The notes beneath the pieces were generated by a model. That model worked only from the letters and a program-made list of their open reading frames with translations. It had not been told where the DNA came from and ran no database searches. A stretch of DNA of 64,000 bases from Caprella mutica (taxonomy: Eukaryota; Arthropoda; Malacostraca; Amphipoda; Caprellidae): NCBI GenBank assembly GCA_947561585.1, contig CANNZV010000120.1, positions 434,001-498,000 of the forward strand. Reading direction: 5' to 3'. Position numbers and translations under genes: made by a program. Numbering within the stretch: the stretch's first letter is position 1; every line of letters begins with the position of its first letter. Below are positions 24,301-39,300 of the stretch, piece by piece.

Positions 24301-27300
24301 TCTTTATCCTTATTACCAGCACTCTTTATCCTTATTACCAGCACTCTTTACACTTATTACCAGCACTCTTTACCCTTATTACCAGCACTCTCTACCCTTA
24401 TTACCAGCACTCTTTACCCTTATTACCAGCACACTTTATCCTTATTACCAGCACTCTCTACCCTTATTACCAGCACTCTTTACCCTTATTACCAGCACTC
24501 TTTATCCTTATTACCAGCACTCTCTACCCTTATTACCAGCACTCTCTACCCTTATTACCAGCACTCTTTATCCTTATTACCAGCACTCTCTACCCTTATT
24601 ACCAGCACTCTTTATCCTTATTACCAGCACTCTCTACCCTTATTACCAGCACTCTCTACCCTTATTACTAGCACTCTTTATCCTTATTACCAGCACTCTC
24701 TACCCTTATTACCAGCACTCTTTACCCTTATTACCAGCACTCTCTACCCTTATTACCAGCACTCTTTATCCTTATTACCAGCACTCTCTACCCTTATTAC
24801 CAGCACTCTCTACCCTTATTACCAGCACTCTCTACCCTTATTACCAGCACTTTCTACCCTTATTACCAGCACTCTCTACCCTTATTACCAGCACTCTTTA
24901 CCCTTATTACCAGCACTCTCTACTCTTATTACCAGCACTCTTTACCCTTATTACCAGCACTCTCTACCCTTATTACCAGCACTCTCTACCCTTATTACCA
25001 GCACTCTACCCTTTTTACCAGCACTCTCTACCCTTATTACCAGCACTCTCTACCCTTATTACCAGCACTCTTTATCCTTATTACCAGCACTCTCTACCCT
25101 TATTACCAGCACTCTTTATCCTTATTACCAGCACTCTCTACCCTTATTACCAGCACTCTCTACCCTTATTACCAGCACTCTTTACCCTTATTACCAGCAC
25201 TCTCTACCCTTATTACCAGCACTCTTTACCCTTATTACCAGCACTCTTTATCCTTATTACCAGCACTCTCTACCCTTATTACCAGCACTCTTTACCCTTA
25301 TTACCAGCACTCTTTATCCTTATTACCAGCACTCTCTACCCTTATTACCAGCACTCTCTACCCTTATTACCAGCACTCTTTATCCTTATTACCAGCACTC
25401 TCTACCCTTATTACCAGCACTCTTTATCCTTATTACCAGCACTCTCTACCCTTATTACCAGCACTCTCTACCCTTATTACCAGCACTCTCTACCCTTATT
25501 ACTAGCATTCTTTATCCTTATTACCAGCACTCTCTACCCTTATTACCAGCACTCTTTACCCTTATTACCAGCACTCTCTACCCTTATTACCAGCACTCTT
25601 TATCCTTATTACCAGCACTCTCTACCCTTATTACCAGCACTCTCTACCCTTATTACCAGCACTCTCTACCCTTATTACCAGCACTTTCTACCCTTATTAC
25701 CAGCACTCTCTACCCTTATTACCAGCACTCTTTACCCTTATTACCAGCACTCTCTACCCTTATTACCAGCACTCTTTACCCTTATTACCAGCACTCTCTA
25801 CCCTTATTACCAGCACTCTCTACCCTTATTACCAGCACTCTTTACCCTTATTACCAGCACTCTCTACCCTTATTACCAGCACTCTTTACCCTTATTACCA
25901 GCACTCTTTACCCTTATTACCAGCACTCTCTACCCTTATTACCAGCACTCTCTACCCTTATTACCAGCACTCTACCCTTTTTACCAGCACTCTCTACCCT
26001 TATTACCAGCACTCTCTACCCTTATTACCAGCACTCTCTACCCTTATTACCAGCACTCTCTACCCTTATTGCCAGCACTCTCTACCCTTATTACCAGCAC
26101 TCTCTACCCTTATTGTCAGCACTTTCTACCTTGGTGCCAGCACTATACCCTTATTGCCAGCACATTTCCAGCACCTTATCATTGGCTTACACACTCTAGA
26201 GTCATTGAAACCAGAACTTTTAGTCATTTTCATTAGGGAAACATCTAATTTTCTCAGTTCTTAGAGATGCCTGAAGTTCCTAATTAAAATGACTAAATTA
26301 GGAGGGGTAATGCTTTCAAAGAATTAGAATGTCTCTGTAGAATATCAGAGAGAATCTGTAGAATATCAGAGAGAATCTGTAGAATATCAGAGAGAATCTG
26401 TAGAATATCAGAGAGAAACTGTAGAATATCAGAGAGAATCTGTAGAATATCAGAGAGAATCTGTAAAATTTTCCAATTCTTTAACTTTTAAGAGTTTTTG
26501 ATATTTTTTAGTTTTTCTAAATTTTTAGTTTATATAAAAGAATGAGTTTTTCTAAATGATTGAATTTTTTCTAAAAGATTGAAATTTTTCTAAAAGATTG
26601 AAATTTTTCTAAAAGATTTGAGTTTTTCTGAAAGATTTGAGTTTTTTTAAAAGATTAGAGTTTTTCTAAAATATTTGAATTTATCTAAAGGATATGAGTT
26701 TTTCTAAAAGATTCGGGTTTATCTGAAAAAATTGAGCTTTTCTAAATAAAATTAATTTTCTAAAATTTTGAGTTTTCCAAAAATTTAGAATTTTTTTTTT
26801 GAGTTTTCTATTTTTTTTCTTGAGCGTGATTCCTATCTAATTTCTGAAACTGGAACACGAAATATATTTATACGTATATTCACATCGGTCTATACTATAC
26901 AGAGAGTTGGTCAATGGTCATATTGATTAATGCCGTCAGGGAGAATTTGTGTACCAATAACTATTTGAATTATACCAATGAAAGGTATATAATTTACCAC
27001 CTTTATGTTTTTTATCAATAGACCAAGTTTGGTCTGATAGGGTTAAACTTTTTAAATATTCAGATTAATATTAGTTGATTTTTTCTTTTGTGATAATTTT
27101 GATGCATCTGTCTACTTCAGATCTCAGCAAAATTATCATTATTATTGAACCAAAGTTTTTAAAAACTTAAATGCTGAACCATCAAAGTTTTTCTCATTCT
27201 TTTCAAGGTGAAAAGGTAGTTTTCTTTTTTAAGGTAAAGTCTAGTGCTTATTTTCCTCACCTCAGCATTAGCACCGAGTGGTAGTCCGTCGGGGTCAATC

Positions 27301-30300
27301 GCCTCGAAATCGATGCACTGTTGTCCCGACCTGAAGTTCAACCATCGGGGCGACGAGAAACCAGAGTTTTCGCACTTTGCCGCTACTGTACATCTGAGGA
27401 GAGAAAAAAGGTGAATTAGTCAATCATAAGATAATCTTAAAGATCAATGAATTAGACATAAAATAATCTAAATAAAAAATATTAGTCATAAATCAATCTG
27501 AAAAATAGGTCATAAAATATTAAAAATTACAAAGGGATTACAGAGGGAAAAATAATCATCTTTTTATATTATAAAACTTTTTTGATGCAAGGAAATGAAG
27601 GTTAGCCTACATTTTCTACAACTATATACACATCTAGGTACTGGAGTGACTACTTCACCTTAGATAACTAGGTGATTATACAATTTATATAGTTACAACT
27701 AAATAAATCACACCTAGGTAAGCACCATCAGAGTAAATAACTATGTGACTAAAATGACATTAATAGTTAGCCATCAATAACCATTAATTTTTATCAAAGG
27801 AAGGAGAGAAAGAGAGTCTAGCGGTAAAAGCGTTAGCACAGGCGATAAAGTCGCTAGAAAGCTCATTAATGAGCTATTAACTGCTGAGGTCTGGTGTGCA
27901 GTTTCTTTTTAAGTCACTAGCAACATAAGCACCGTTTGGGAAGAGGCTTATCGAGCCATTTGCTGGGGCCTTTAAGGCTCATTTTATGGCATATTATCAC
28001 ACATTGTCCCCCCTACTGCCAACACAATTTGTCAGAAATGGCGCAGACGTAAGAGTGTCCTCAGACAGTTTAGAGATAAGAAAATGAGTCTTACGGGAGG
28101 TAGCAGCTTCGAGTAGGGCATTTCTCTTCATTTCTCCTGCGTTCACGTCAAGTAAACCCATAAAAGATGTAAGGATGAACGGGTAATTGAAATGGAGACG
28201 AGTAACACCTCAGGGAATTATCGGTACGATAGAACATCACAACGATAAGTGAGAGCTGCACGGTGATGGAGAAGGAGGGAATTATCGGTACGATAGAACA
28301 TCAAAACGATAAGTGAGAGCTGCACGGTGATGGAGAAGGAGGGAATTATCGGTACGATCAAACATCAAAACGATAAGTGAGAGCTGCACGGTGATGGAGA
28401 AGGAGGGAATTATCGGTACGATCAAACATCACAACGATAAGTGAGTGCTGCACGGTGATGGAGAAGGAGGGAATTATCGGTACGATCAAACATCACAACG
28501 ATAAGTGAGAGCTGCACGGTGATGGAGAAGGAGGGAATTATCGGTACGATCAAACATCACAACGATAACTGAGAGCTGCACGGTGATGGAGAAGGAGGGA
28601 ATTATCGGTACGATCAAACATCACAACGATAACTGAGAGCTGCACGGTGATGGAGAAGGAGGGAATTATCGGTACGATAAAATATCAAAACGATAAGTGA
28701 GTGCTGCACGGTGATGGAGAACGATGGAATTATCAGTACAATAAAACATAAAATTGACTCTAGTTTGAAAAAAGATACGTAAACTCACTAATTTTTTAAA
28801 AATGAATTGACCATTCATGTGCTCTGCAATGCAGAAAAGCTACTCTGAATGAATGCATCCATAATAGGAAAGTAATAAGGTACATTTAACAGACTAATGG
28901 TGAAACAAAATATTAGTTTGTTTTATAATTCAACAGAATAAAGAATTATAAGAAGAATTGCCACAATAACTATAAATGTAGATATAGTAGGAGAAGAACT
29001 AAAAATATTAACTCCATTTGTAAGCAATTTATTCTTACATATAAGTTAGAATCCATTACATTGAATTCATAGAATCATTAGAATATCTTTGTTTTTATTG
29101 CAGTACTCCCTCCAATATTTAGAAAACGAGAAGTAGAAATTAGTCATAGAAAATATAGAGGAGGGACTGATGTAATATATCTATATTATCAATCAAACAT
29201 ATATAATGATTTTAATTATAACTAGCTAACAAAAACGAATTTTAATTTGTTAGATATAATGTGTATTATGAATTATATAAATAATAAATACAAAATCATT
29301 ATTTTAATTTTATACCTATTCAAAATACCTGCAGGAATCACAGATATCAATAATTATTAAAATAAAAGTTAAATAATAACTATATATTATTATCGTGTTC
29401 TCATGATTGATCGAAGATGTGGAATCGTACGACAATACGTAAAGTACCCCCAATGTTGAATACGAAGTAGGTAAGCATTATATAATAATAATGTAATTAT
29501 AACAGTATATTTTACCGAATAGAATTTTAACAGAAATTATCATATCATTTTACCAGTTAAATAGCAGTTGATATGACATTCAAGTCACTGTGTTGCGATA
29601 CAGTGACATTAGCTCCACAGTGAGATGTCACTGTACTGCATTGTTAAGTTACCATGCAGTCATTGGGTCACTGCAACTGCATTGGTACACTCTGACACAT
29701 AAATACATATCCACCATCAGTCAAATAAGTAACTATATGCTTTTCCAAATCAATTTCATTAAAAGATATTTTAACTGTTATCAGCATTCTAATTTCAATT
29801 CAATAATATAAAGGTTATTAACATAAATGATATATTTAGATTTACATTCGTTCTATTTTACTTTTAAATATCACCTCAGTAAACTGATTGCTAATAATTT
29901 ATTGGTAAGTAGGTACTGACAGACTGGCAGTGACTGCTGATAGCTGTCAGGTAAATGCTGTCACTTTAACTTCAATCGCTGGAAAGTTAATAATTGAAGA
30001 GAGAATTTTTTCCATTATTGTTAATTAAATAAATGTAAATTATCCGGTACTAGGAAATTCGGTCTCGGAAAAATCGGTCTCGTTTAATAATGATAATTAA
30101 CAGTTGTAAAAATTAACCATTTTTAACATGAGATTTGAGCGGAAAATTCGGCCAAGTTTTTAGGGTTAACTTCAATGCTTTATTTCAGCTTCACATTTTC
30201 CCTTAGACAGACGAGACAAAATTCATTGGAAAAAGGAAGTGTAATATGAGAAACAAAAAATTCTATTGGCAACCCCAATTTTTAGCACATTTTTCAAATT

Positions 30301-33300
30301 CTTTTATCTATACTATGTTTTTCTTCTAATTCAGATACCTAAAGAACCCCCTTAAGTTATATTATAGAGCACTTCTTTCTATTTCACACGAGTCCTGTAG
30401 GTATCTCCACAACAAAAACTGACAGAGACTCAAAGATATAGAGCGTCAATCAACCCACCAAGTAAGTTTTCAGGAGAGACTGGATCATCTCTACCATCTG
30501 GTCATCTCGCTCTAAAAAGAAGAGTTACTTAGACCAGCGACATACCCTCCTTATTCTATGGTCAGTACGGCACTGATTTCTTATCGGAGTGAAGATTGCA
30601 AGGATGTTTTATTTTCCCCAAATCAATTTCCACACCCTCCATCTTTTACATGCACTGTACGCGTTACAAAGAAGCTATGACTATAATATTTACACAGTGT
30701 ATTTAACACACCAGTAGGTGTGTTTTAGGCAATAAATTTTAGAAATATTCCTGGTTCTTTTGCAGGGTATCGATCCCTTCAAGTTGCATAGAGATGTCAC
30801 TGCACTGACTGCAGTAATGTGTGACATTAGTGTCAAATAGACGCATGAAACACACTGCACGCAACATGCAGTGACGCACTTAGTGGTGACTGTGGCGCAC
30901 TTAGTGGTGACTGTGGCGCACTTATTGGTGACTGTGGCGCACTTAGTGGTGACTGTGGTGCACCGATTGCGCCACGACAGTTAGTTGCTATTCTCTGTGT
31001 AGCTTCTCTCTGTGTAGCTTCTCTCTCTATAACTTCTCTCTCTATAACTTCTCTCTCTATAGCTTCTCTCTCTATAACTTCTCTCTCTATAACTTCTCTC
31101 TCTATAACTTCTCTCTCTATAGCTTCTCTCTCTATAACTTCTCTCTCTATAACTTCTCTCTCTATAACTTCTCTCTCTATAACTTCTCTCTCTATAACAT
31201 CTCTCTCTATAACTTCTCTCTCTATAGCTTCTCCCTTACTAAAGTGCAGTGTCAGCGTTTTTCCCCCGGATAGATTAGGATGAGACAAATGCACAGCAAA
31301 TCACATTGCGTGAGTTAGTTTGACTGATGTCACTTTGAAGAACTGATAGAACATGAAGAGAGAAATGAAGAGTAATGTCTCTGAAATGGGGGAGTAAAAC
31401 GGTAGGAAAGGGAAAACTGGGCACTTTGATTTCACTTCTTTGTTCCATAGATCTCTCTTCTCCCTTTCCGCTCTATAGATCTCTCCTATCCCTTTCCACT
31501 CCATAGATCTCTCCTCTCCCTTTCTGCTCCATAGATCTCTCCTCTCCCTTTCCACTCCATAGATCTCTCCTCTCCCTTTCCACTCCATAGATCTCTCCTC
31601 TCCCTTTCCATTCCATAGATCTCTCCTCTCTCTTTCCACTCCATAGATCTCTCCTCTCCCTTTCCACTCCATAGATCTCTCCTCTCCCTTTCCACTCCAT
31701 AGATCTCTCCTCTCCCTTTCCACTCCATAGATCTCTCCTCTCCCTTTCCACTCCATAGATCTCTCCTCTCCCTTTCCACTCCATCGATCTCTCCTCTCCC
31801 TTTCCACTCCATAGATCTCTCCTCTCCCTTTCCACTCCATAGATCTCTCCTCTCCCTTTCCACTCCATAGATCTATCCTCTCCCTTTCCGCTCCATAGAT
31901 CTCTCCTCTCCCTTTCCACTCCATAGATCTCTCCTCTCCCTTTCCACTCCATAGATCCCTCGATCCCATGCGATCATCGTAGGATCTATACATGAAATCC
32001 TGAGCATATTTGCCTCGAGGATTATTTCCGCGTGATTGCTCCATCTACCGCCAGTTCGCTCTCCCATCTAGCGGTGGAAATGAGTACTACACTGACGCTA
32101 AATTCAACCCATCTAGCGGTGGAAATGAGAATTTCACTGACGCTAAATTCACCCTACCTAGAGGTGGAAATGAGAACTGCACTGACGCTAAGTTCACCCC
32201 ATCTAGTGGTGGAAATGAGAACTTCACTGACGCTAAATTCACCCCATCTAGCGGTGGAAATGAGAACTTCACTGACGCTAAATTCACCCTATCTAGCGGT
32301 GGAAATGAGAACTGCACTGACGCTAAGTTCACCCCATCTAGTGGTGGAAATGAGAACTTCACTGACGCTAAATTCACCCTATCTAGCGGTGGAAATGAGA
32401 ACTGCACTGACGCTAAGTTCACCCCATCTAGCGGTGGAAAAGAGTACTACAGAGGGACTAAACTCTCGCCATCTAGCGGTGGAAAAGAGTACTACAGAGG
32501 GACTAAACTCTCGCCATCTAGCGGTGAGTTTAAGTATCAGTCTCTCAAGTCATCATTTGAACTCTTTCAATGCATGCGGCTTTGCAAGTGAAAGAGATAT
32601 GCAGCTAGTGATAGTGTGGATTGAATATTCGCACAAATTGCTACCTCCCATAAACCTATTTGAGTCTCCTAAAAAAGGAAATGTTTCCAAAGAAAGGAAT
32701 CGGTATCGCTTCGAACAGAAATTGACGTCATATTTGTTGATTGTAAACAGCAGGGAAATTAGAAAAGGATGTAGTTAAGTCAATAGGGAAACTATTCTAA
32801 TGTCGAACAGGAATTTTAGCCTCTAGAGGTTATTTTCCCCGCCAGTTGAGGGGTAAATGGGGGAAACTAAATCTCTGGTGAGTGGGGAGAAGCATTAACA
32901 AAATGTGAGTCTGTAGAAATAGATATGCTCTGAAAATTTTATTTGATATGTTGATGAATATTAACATCTTTCCCAGTAATAAAAACATATCATTAAGAAA
33001 TGTTGACTGAAAAACAAAAATCTTATACACGTAGAAAATAATGAGAATCGTTATGGTATTAAAATTAATTGAAAATACCAAGCATAGAAGAAATATTTAA
33101 TAAATTTGAAATAGTTTGATTAACCAGCACGCAGAATATGAGTTTATTTCACTAGAGTTACACTGTTAACCCAAACATATGGAATTTCACTTATTCAAAA
33201 ATCTGACTTTTGTGTTCCCTTTTCTTCATTTCTATTAAAAAACAGTAAATCTTAACTATTATGAACACAAATATATAGGTTTATTAATAACCACTCTATT

Positions 33301-36300
33301 CACTTCCCCCACTCTTAGGCACTCTATTCCCCTATCTCTCATTCAATTCACCCCACCCTCACTCTATTCTCACTCCCCCACCTCATTCACTTCTCCCGCT
33401 CTATTCACTTCCTCCACCCTATTCACTTCCACCATTCTATTCCCACTCCCCACTCTATTCACTCCCCCCACTCTATTCACTTCCCCCCTCCCCCCTCATC
33501 CCCCATGCCATCTCTTTGATTTGCGGCAGTTGTTTGTCTGACAAATTGCAGCAAAAAGCAAACACGAATTTGATTGAAGTGCTCACTCGAGACACGAAAA
33601 CATGCTTCAAACATGTTTAGATATACAAACGCGCTAAGTGATACACACAACACTTCTCTTGATGCGCACTTAACGTGCCTCATACATGTTAAAAAAAGAC
33701 ACACGTGTTCGAACGATAGGCACACAGGTAAGAAACATAGGCACGGCACACATGTGCAAAAAATAGGCACTCATGTTAATATAATATATGAACTTCCATT
33801 GAACATGTATGTAACATGTTTATCCATGTTATAAACATGTTTTCCATGCGTGACATATAAAGAGTTTAGATTTATCTTATGTTTAATATTGAGACTATTA
33901 AATTTACAGCAAAATAGAGAAATAATAATAATGGAGAAAATAACTTAGAAAGAAGTATGAGTTCTTTATTTGAAGTTTAAATATTTCCAAATAGAATAAA
34001 GGCATATGTATTATATCAAAAACTTTACGGGAATAAAAAGGACAGAATATACAGTCTGCTGTAAAGACATTTGTAAAGTACGATAAGTATAAATGCAATG
34101 TCAAGTGTTATGTACCACTTATGGGGCAGTAGAACTGTCACTGGACTTCAGATTTTACTGGGATTGTATGTGAATTTGTCACTTGATAATTTAACAGTTC
34201 AATTATCTATTTCCATAATTCAGTAAGTGACACAGGAAATGAAAACCGATCATTTTTTATATAGGCATAAATATAAAATACACTGTTTCTCAAATATAGC
34301 TTAAGGGACAGTGTTCGGAAAGTGGGTATAGCCCTCCACAAAAGGTGTCTATCCTTTGCATACTAAGCAGCTTCTGACAGAGACACTATCCTTAAGGCAA
34401 GTAACCATTCAGTGCTAGGCCTATTTAAAAATAGGTACATACAGCACATTAAATAACTAACCCAAGTAAAATAGCTAATTTATAATAATACTTGAACTCT
34501 AATTTATATTTATTTTTAGATACAATATTTATATTGATCCTAAGTTGGGTACACTTTTTTGTGGGTCACCCTGTACATTGAATAACAGACGTATGAAATA
34601 TAAAAAGAATTAATGTCTTAAAATGACATGGAAAGGAATGTCGGAGAGTTAGATTTCAAGAGAACAAAACAGCAAATAAGTAAGTAAAATCATTCAATAC
34701 CCATGTGAAACTAATTTTAGAGGTTTGCGTAGAAATTCACAGCAAAATAACGGTTCTAGGAAAACTCCCAGTGAGAAAACTCCCAGAGTGGAAAACTCCC
34801 AGTGATTTTTATATTAATTTATTAATATGCATTAAAATTGATAGTTTAAGTAAAAACTTACTATATTATACATTACTAGTGTACTCTCCCGTTAAAAATA
34901 ACGGTTTTTAATGGAAGTGGATATTTGATTCAATGATTTTTTTTTAAATTTGAGTTTTGGAATTTTTTTTCGAGTTTTCGGAAATTTTCAAACTTACTAA
35001 ATTATACATTATATCAATAATAAATGAATAAATTTCTTCTATCAAATTACTTAGGAATTCATTTATCCTTCTGTTAAAGTTGTCTAAAATACTACTGATT
35101 AGGAAACTGCTTCTATGTTTGAAATAATTTTATTGATTTGAAAGATACTTGAAACATAGAAGCAGTTTCGTGATTTAAAGTAATTCAAAGGATTATAGTA
35201 TTGAAAGTTTTACTAGTAATCGTTCAATAGATTATCCCTTCATATAATTAAAAACCAAAGACAAAGTTTAATGCTTAACCAATTTCAAAAATACAAGCAG
35301 TTTCGTAATTTAAAACCAAGTTGAACGCTTTTTTAATTTAGTATAGTTATTTAAAATAAACTAGCACTTTCGTAATTAAGAATATTTTAACATGAACTTT
35401 AAGTAATTTGATAATGAAATTTGAAATTAAAGTTATATTGTAATAATGTTTTACTTGGTAGGTTTTTGTTTAGCTACAAATTTCAATGCATATTAAAAAT
35501 TATTATAAAAGTCACTGAGAGTTTTCCGCCTTGGAGTTTTCTCACTGGGAGTTTCCCGATCACCCGTTGTGTTCACCCCATTACTCGTTGTGTTCACCCC
35601 ATTACTCGTTGTGTTTACTCCATTACACGTTATGTTCACCCAATTACCCGTTGTGTTCACCCCATTACCCGTTGTGTTCACCCCATTACCCGTTGTGTTC
35701 ACCCCATTACCCGTTGTGTTCACCCCATTACCCGTTGTGTTCACCCCATTACACGTTGTGTTTACCCCATTACACGTTGTGTTTACTCCATTACACGTTG
35801 TGTTTACCCCATTACACGTTGTATTTACTCTATTACACGTTGTGTTTACTCTATTACACGTTGTGTTTACTCCATTACACGTTGTGTTTACCCCATTACA
35901 CGTTGTATTTACTCTATTACACGTTGTGTTTACTCTATTACACGTTGTGTTTACCCCATTACACGTTGTGTTTACTCTATTACACGTTGTGTTTACTCTA
36001 TTACACGTTGTGTTTACCCCATTACACGGTGTGTTTACCCCATCACACGTTGTGTTTACTCTATTACAAGTTGTGTTTACCCCATCACACGTTGTGTTTA
36101 CTCTATTACACGTTGTGTTTACTCCATTACACGTTGTGTTTACCCCATTACACGTTGCGTTTACCCCATCACACGTTAACAAGGAATAAGGCACAACATC
36201 TAATTTATGAACGTCTTTTCCTGGACTGAAATAAGACGTCAGAATAGACTTCTTCTTCCGGTCTCATTTCGAAACAAATGATGGCGAGAAGAACTGAAAA

Positions 36301-39300
36301 TGCGTCATTGTGACGCTGCGTAAGGTGTGGCGCTATATGCAACGCTTCAAATTGTGCCATAAATAAATAATATTTGGGAGATATATTTTGTTAAATCATT
36401 TTATTATGTATTTATAATGCGAAGAATAATCGTAAACCCCTTATATTATTTGAATTCTGGTGAAGAACAGGTAGGTTATATTTAACTGTTTCTACAAAAT
36501 TAAAAAAATACGGTTTTAACATTTCCTTTTGAAAGTAAAGAAGTAGTTATGTTCCTAACCAGAGTACGACATGGTAACATTCAGCATCTTTGGAGGAAAA
36601 TTCCAAAGAATGCCTTGCAAACGACCTAACAAAATGGCCCTGAATATTGTATAATAAAATATAATCACCAGTGGAGGCACACTTTTTAACAAAATAGACA
36701 CACTTAAAAACAAAGTACATTCACACACATTCAATACAAATAACATTTCAATATCAAATCAACATATGAAGTAATAGCTATATCAGTTATTACACTAAAC
36801 CTCATATAAAATTTTCTATTTATTTTGCATGTTGTCCACATCATATAAACTTTGGAAAAGTATGTTGTGTCATATTTTTCAATTAAATATATAATTAAAT
36901 ATATTATTATTCTTATATTTCTATAGGTATAAGATAAGTTATTTGTATATCAAGTGTCATGCAAACTCTACGCTAATTAGATGACTACCTAACAGTATAA
37001 CCATCATTGGACTTCAGAAAACCACCCCCTAGCTCATTGCTCTACTGGTGCACGGGCTCTTTTCAAGTCAGATGCAGTAATGAGCAGCAGTTGTTTTTCT
37101 CATTACCAGCTCATTATGAGGCTCATAGCACCCCAACTCGCTCAGATTTGATGAGAGAAATGAGCAGTTGAAAGAGAACTGCACTTGATAAAGCATATTG
37201 GCTAATCTAGTGTATAGTAAGGAGAAGATGAACTGTAAAGCATATTGGCTAAAGGTATTTTTACAATGGGTGTTGTAATGTACATAGGACTTATTCCAAT
37301 GGTTCACAAGACGAATAAGTAAATGTCGTACTGTTAATAGATATATTTTACCTGATTTATTGCTACATGAATAATGATATTTGCTGTTGTATTTAAAAAT
37401 GATTGAACCTTCCAATTACATATTTTTTAATTATAATGAATTTCCTTGACTGCGACATCGTAAGGCAAGGATTCAGTTCATTAGATTAAAATCAAAGTCA
37501 TCACATTTGATATCATCGCTTTTCTCAAGTTACCGAGTAATTACTTTTCTAAACTTTAATGTTTTTACTTCATCATAAATACCAAAATACTACTTTAAAC
37601 AATAATAATATCAACCTTATGATCATAACCTGTAAGTCAATTAATACAGTTAGGACCATTAATCTTTTTTCTAACTCTTCATTTTGTTTCCGTCAAATTC
37701 AATGCATATTACCTGCAGTCGCAAACTATGAAATGAGTTACATTAAGTGTCATTAGTTCAGATGATTCACATCCATGCTAATATAGGTTCACAAATTACC
37801 ATAATGCGGTAAATTGTGTTTCTTCATTCTCTCAATCTGTTCAGGACGAGTGTAATCGTTGCTCTCTAAAATACATGCGGAGTATATAGGCAGTTGTTCG
37901 ATGGTTTGGAAGTCTCCCTTCAGGTAAAACTCTAGAATGGTTGGATTACTCTTTTCACTTCAGTTAGTGGGATAATTGCCTGTGTTCTTTTAATTCACTA
38001 CTCTTTTTAAAGCGTAAGTAGTTGTGTGTTTATTCGGTAAATTAACAGAGATAAATAAAGTGTAATGTATTCAGTTTATATAATTCGGAGTGATATAGTT
38101 ATAGGTATGGAATAAGAAAGAAATGTGGATTTCGAATGAAAAAATAAGAAAAAAATAAAACAGTTTGCAAATTTTTTTTTAATAAAATAAAAGAATAACA
38201 TCATTTAAATTAATATGGAAATAAATTTCTTTAAAAGTCACTTAATAAATAACAAATATTAGAAAACAATTATTTTCATTTATCTTCTTCAGGTTTATTT
38301 AATCATTTTCTTAAGAAATTAACTGAAAATTAAAAATATGAGAAATTATGATGAATCACTAATGCTCATGGATGTTGATAAGCTACTCCGTGTCTTACCT
38401 TTTCTCCAAAGAGCACCATCCACAGTAGGGGTCCCTGGCTCTGAGGCACCCCCCGCAATCGCTGTACACCTCGCAACTTTCAACCCGCACTTTAGAGGCC
38501 TGGGGAAAAAGGACAGAAATTAGAAAAAGAGATGGGAAATAAACTTTAAATATTGTGTGGAAAAAACATTATTTACAATTTTAAAATGACGGAAACTGTG
38601 AATTATCTTAGTAAATGGTACTGTAAATAAAGTATTATAATAAATTATTGTTATACGTATGATACTGCAAATAAATTAATTTATCATTGCCAAATAAGAA
38701 TACAAAATCAGGCACCAAGAAATTAGACCAAGTCAGTGAGTGTAAATATTAAAAATCGTATCTAATAAAGAAGAGAGAAAATATTAAATCCTTATTATTT
38801 TTACTTCACAGAGCTATGTAATAGAGACATCAGAGCTAAAGGCCTAACTTATGTAAATCATAGCGCAGAATTTACATTGCAATGAATCTTTAAAAGAGTA
38901 TATCGCCGGCAGTCAAGAATTAGAATTATAAAAGAGAATTTAATTTAAAGGTCTGTTGAAATCAAAGCAGTGATTTAATGTTATGAGTGACTTAACTAAT
39001 TAGTAAAAAGCTAACAATGTGAGTAATTGTTTTAATCATAACTGTAATAGATAAAAAAAACACTGACTGAAGTACGCCAGCCATGTTAGAGTTATAGGTG
39101 AGAAAATTTCATTTTACGCCACTTGAACAATTTTACGGAGGTGACGCTTACGCCCTTGGGGAAAATGGGGTAAACGATAGGGATGGGGTTAAGCGCTAGG
39201 GATGGGGTAAATGCTAGGGATGGGGTAAATGCTAGGGATGGGGTAAATGCTAGGGATGGGGTAAACGCTAGGGATGGGGTAAACGCTAGGGATGGGGTAA

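Noticed and set aside
24041..26236. Three overlapping plus-strand open frames up to 731 codons
   Set aside because: By-products of the 22-bp array: the frame cycles through all three phases and all are open together.
31301..32778. Open frames of 110-250 codons on both strands
   Set aside because: They arise from the 28-bp and 45-bp arrays only.
35421..36229. Open frames in four phases over the 21-bp array
   Set aside because: Repeat by-products without domain content.
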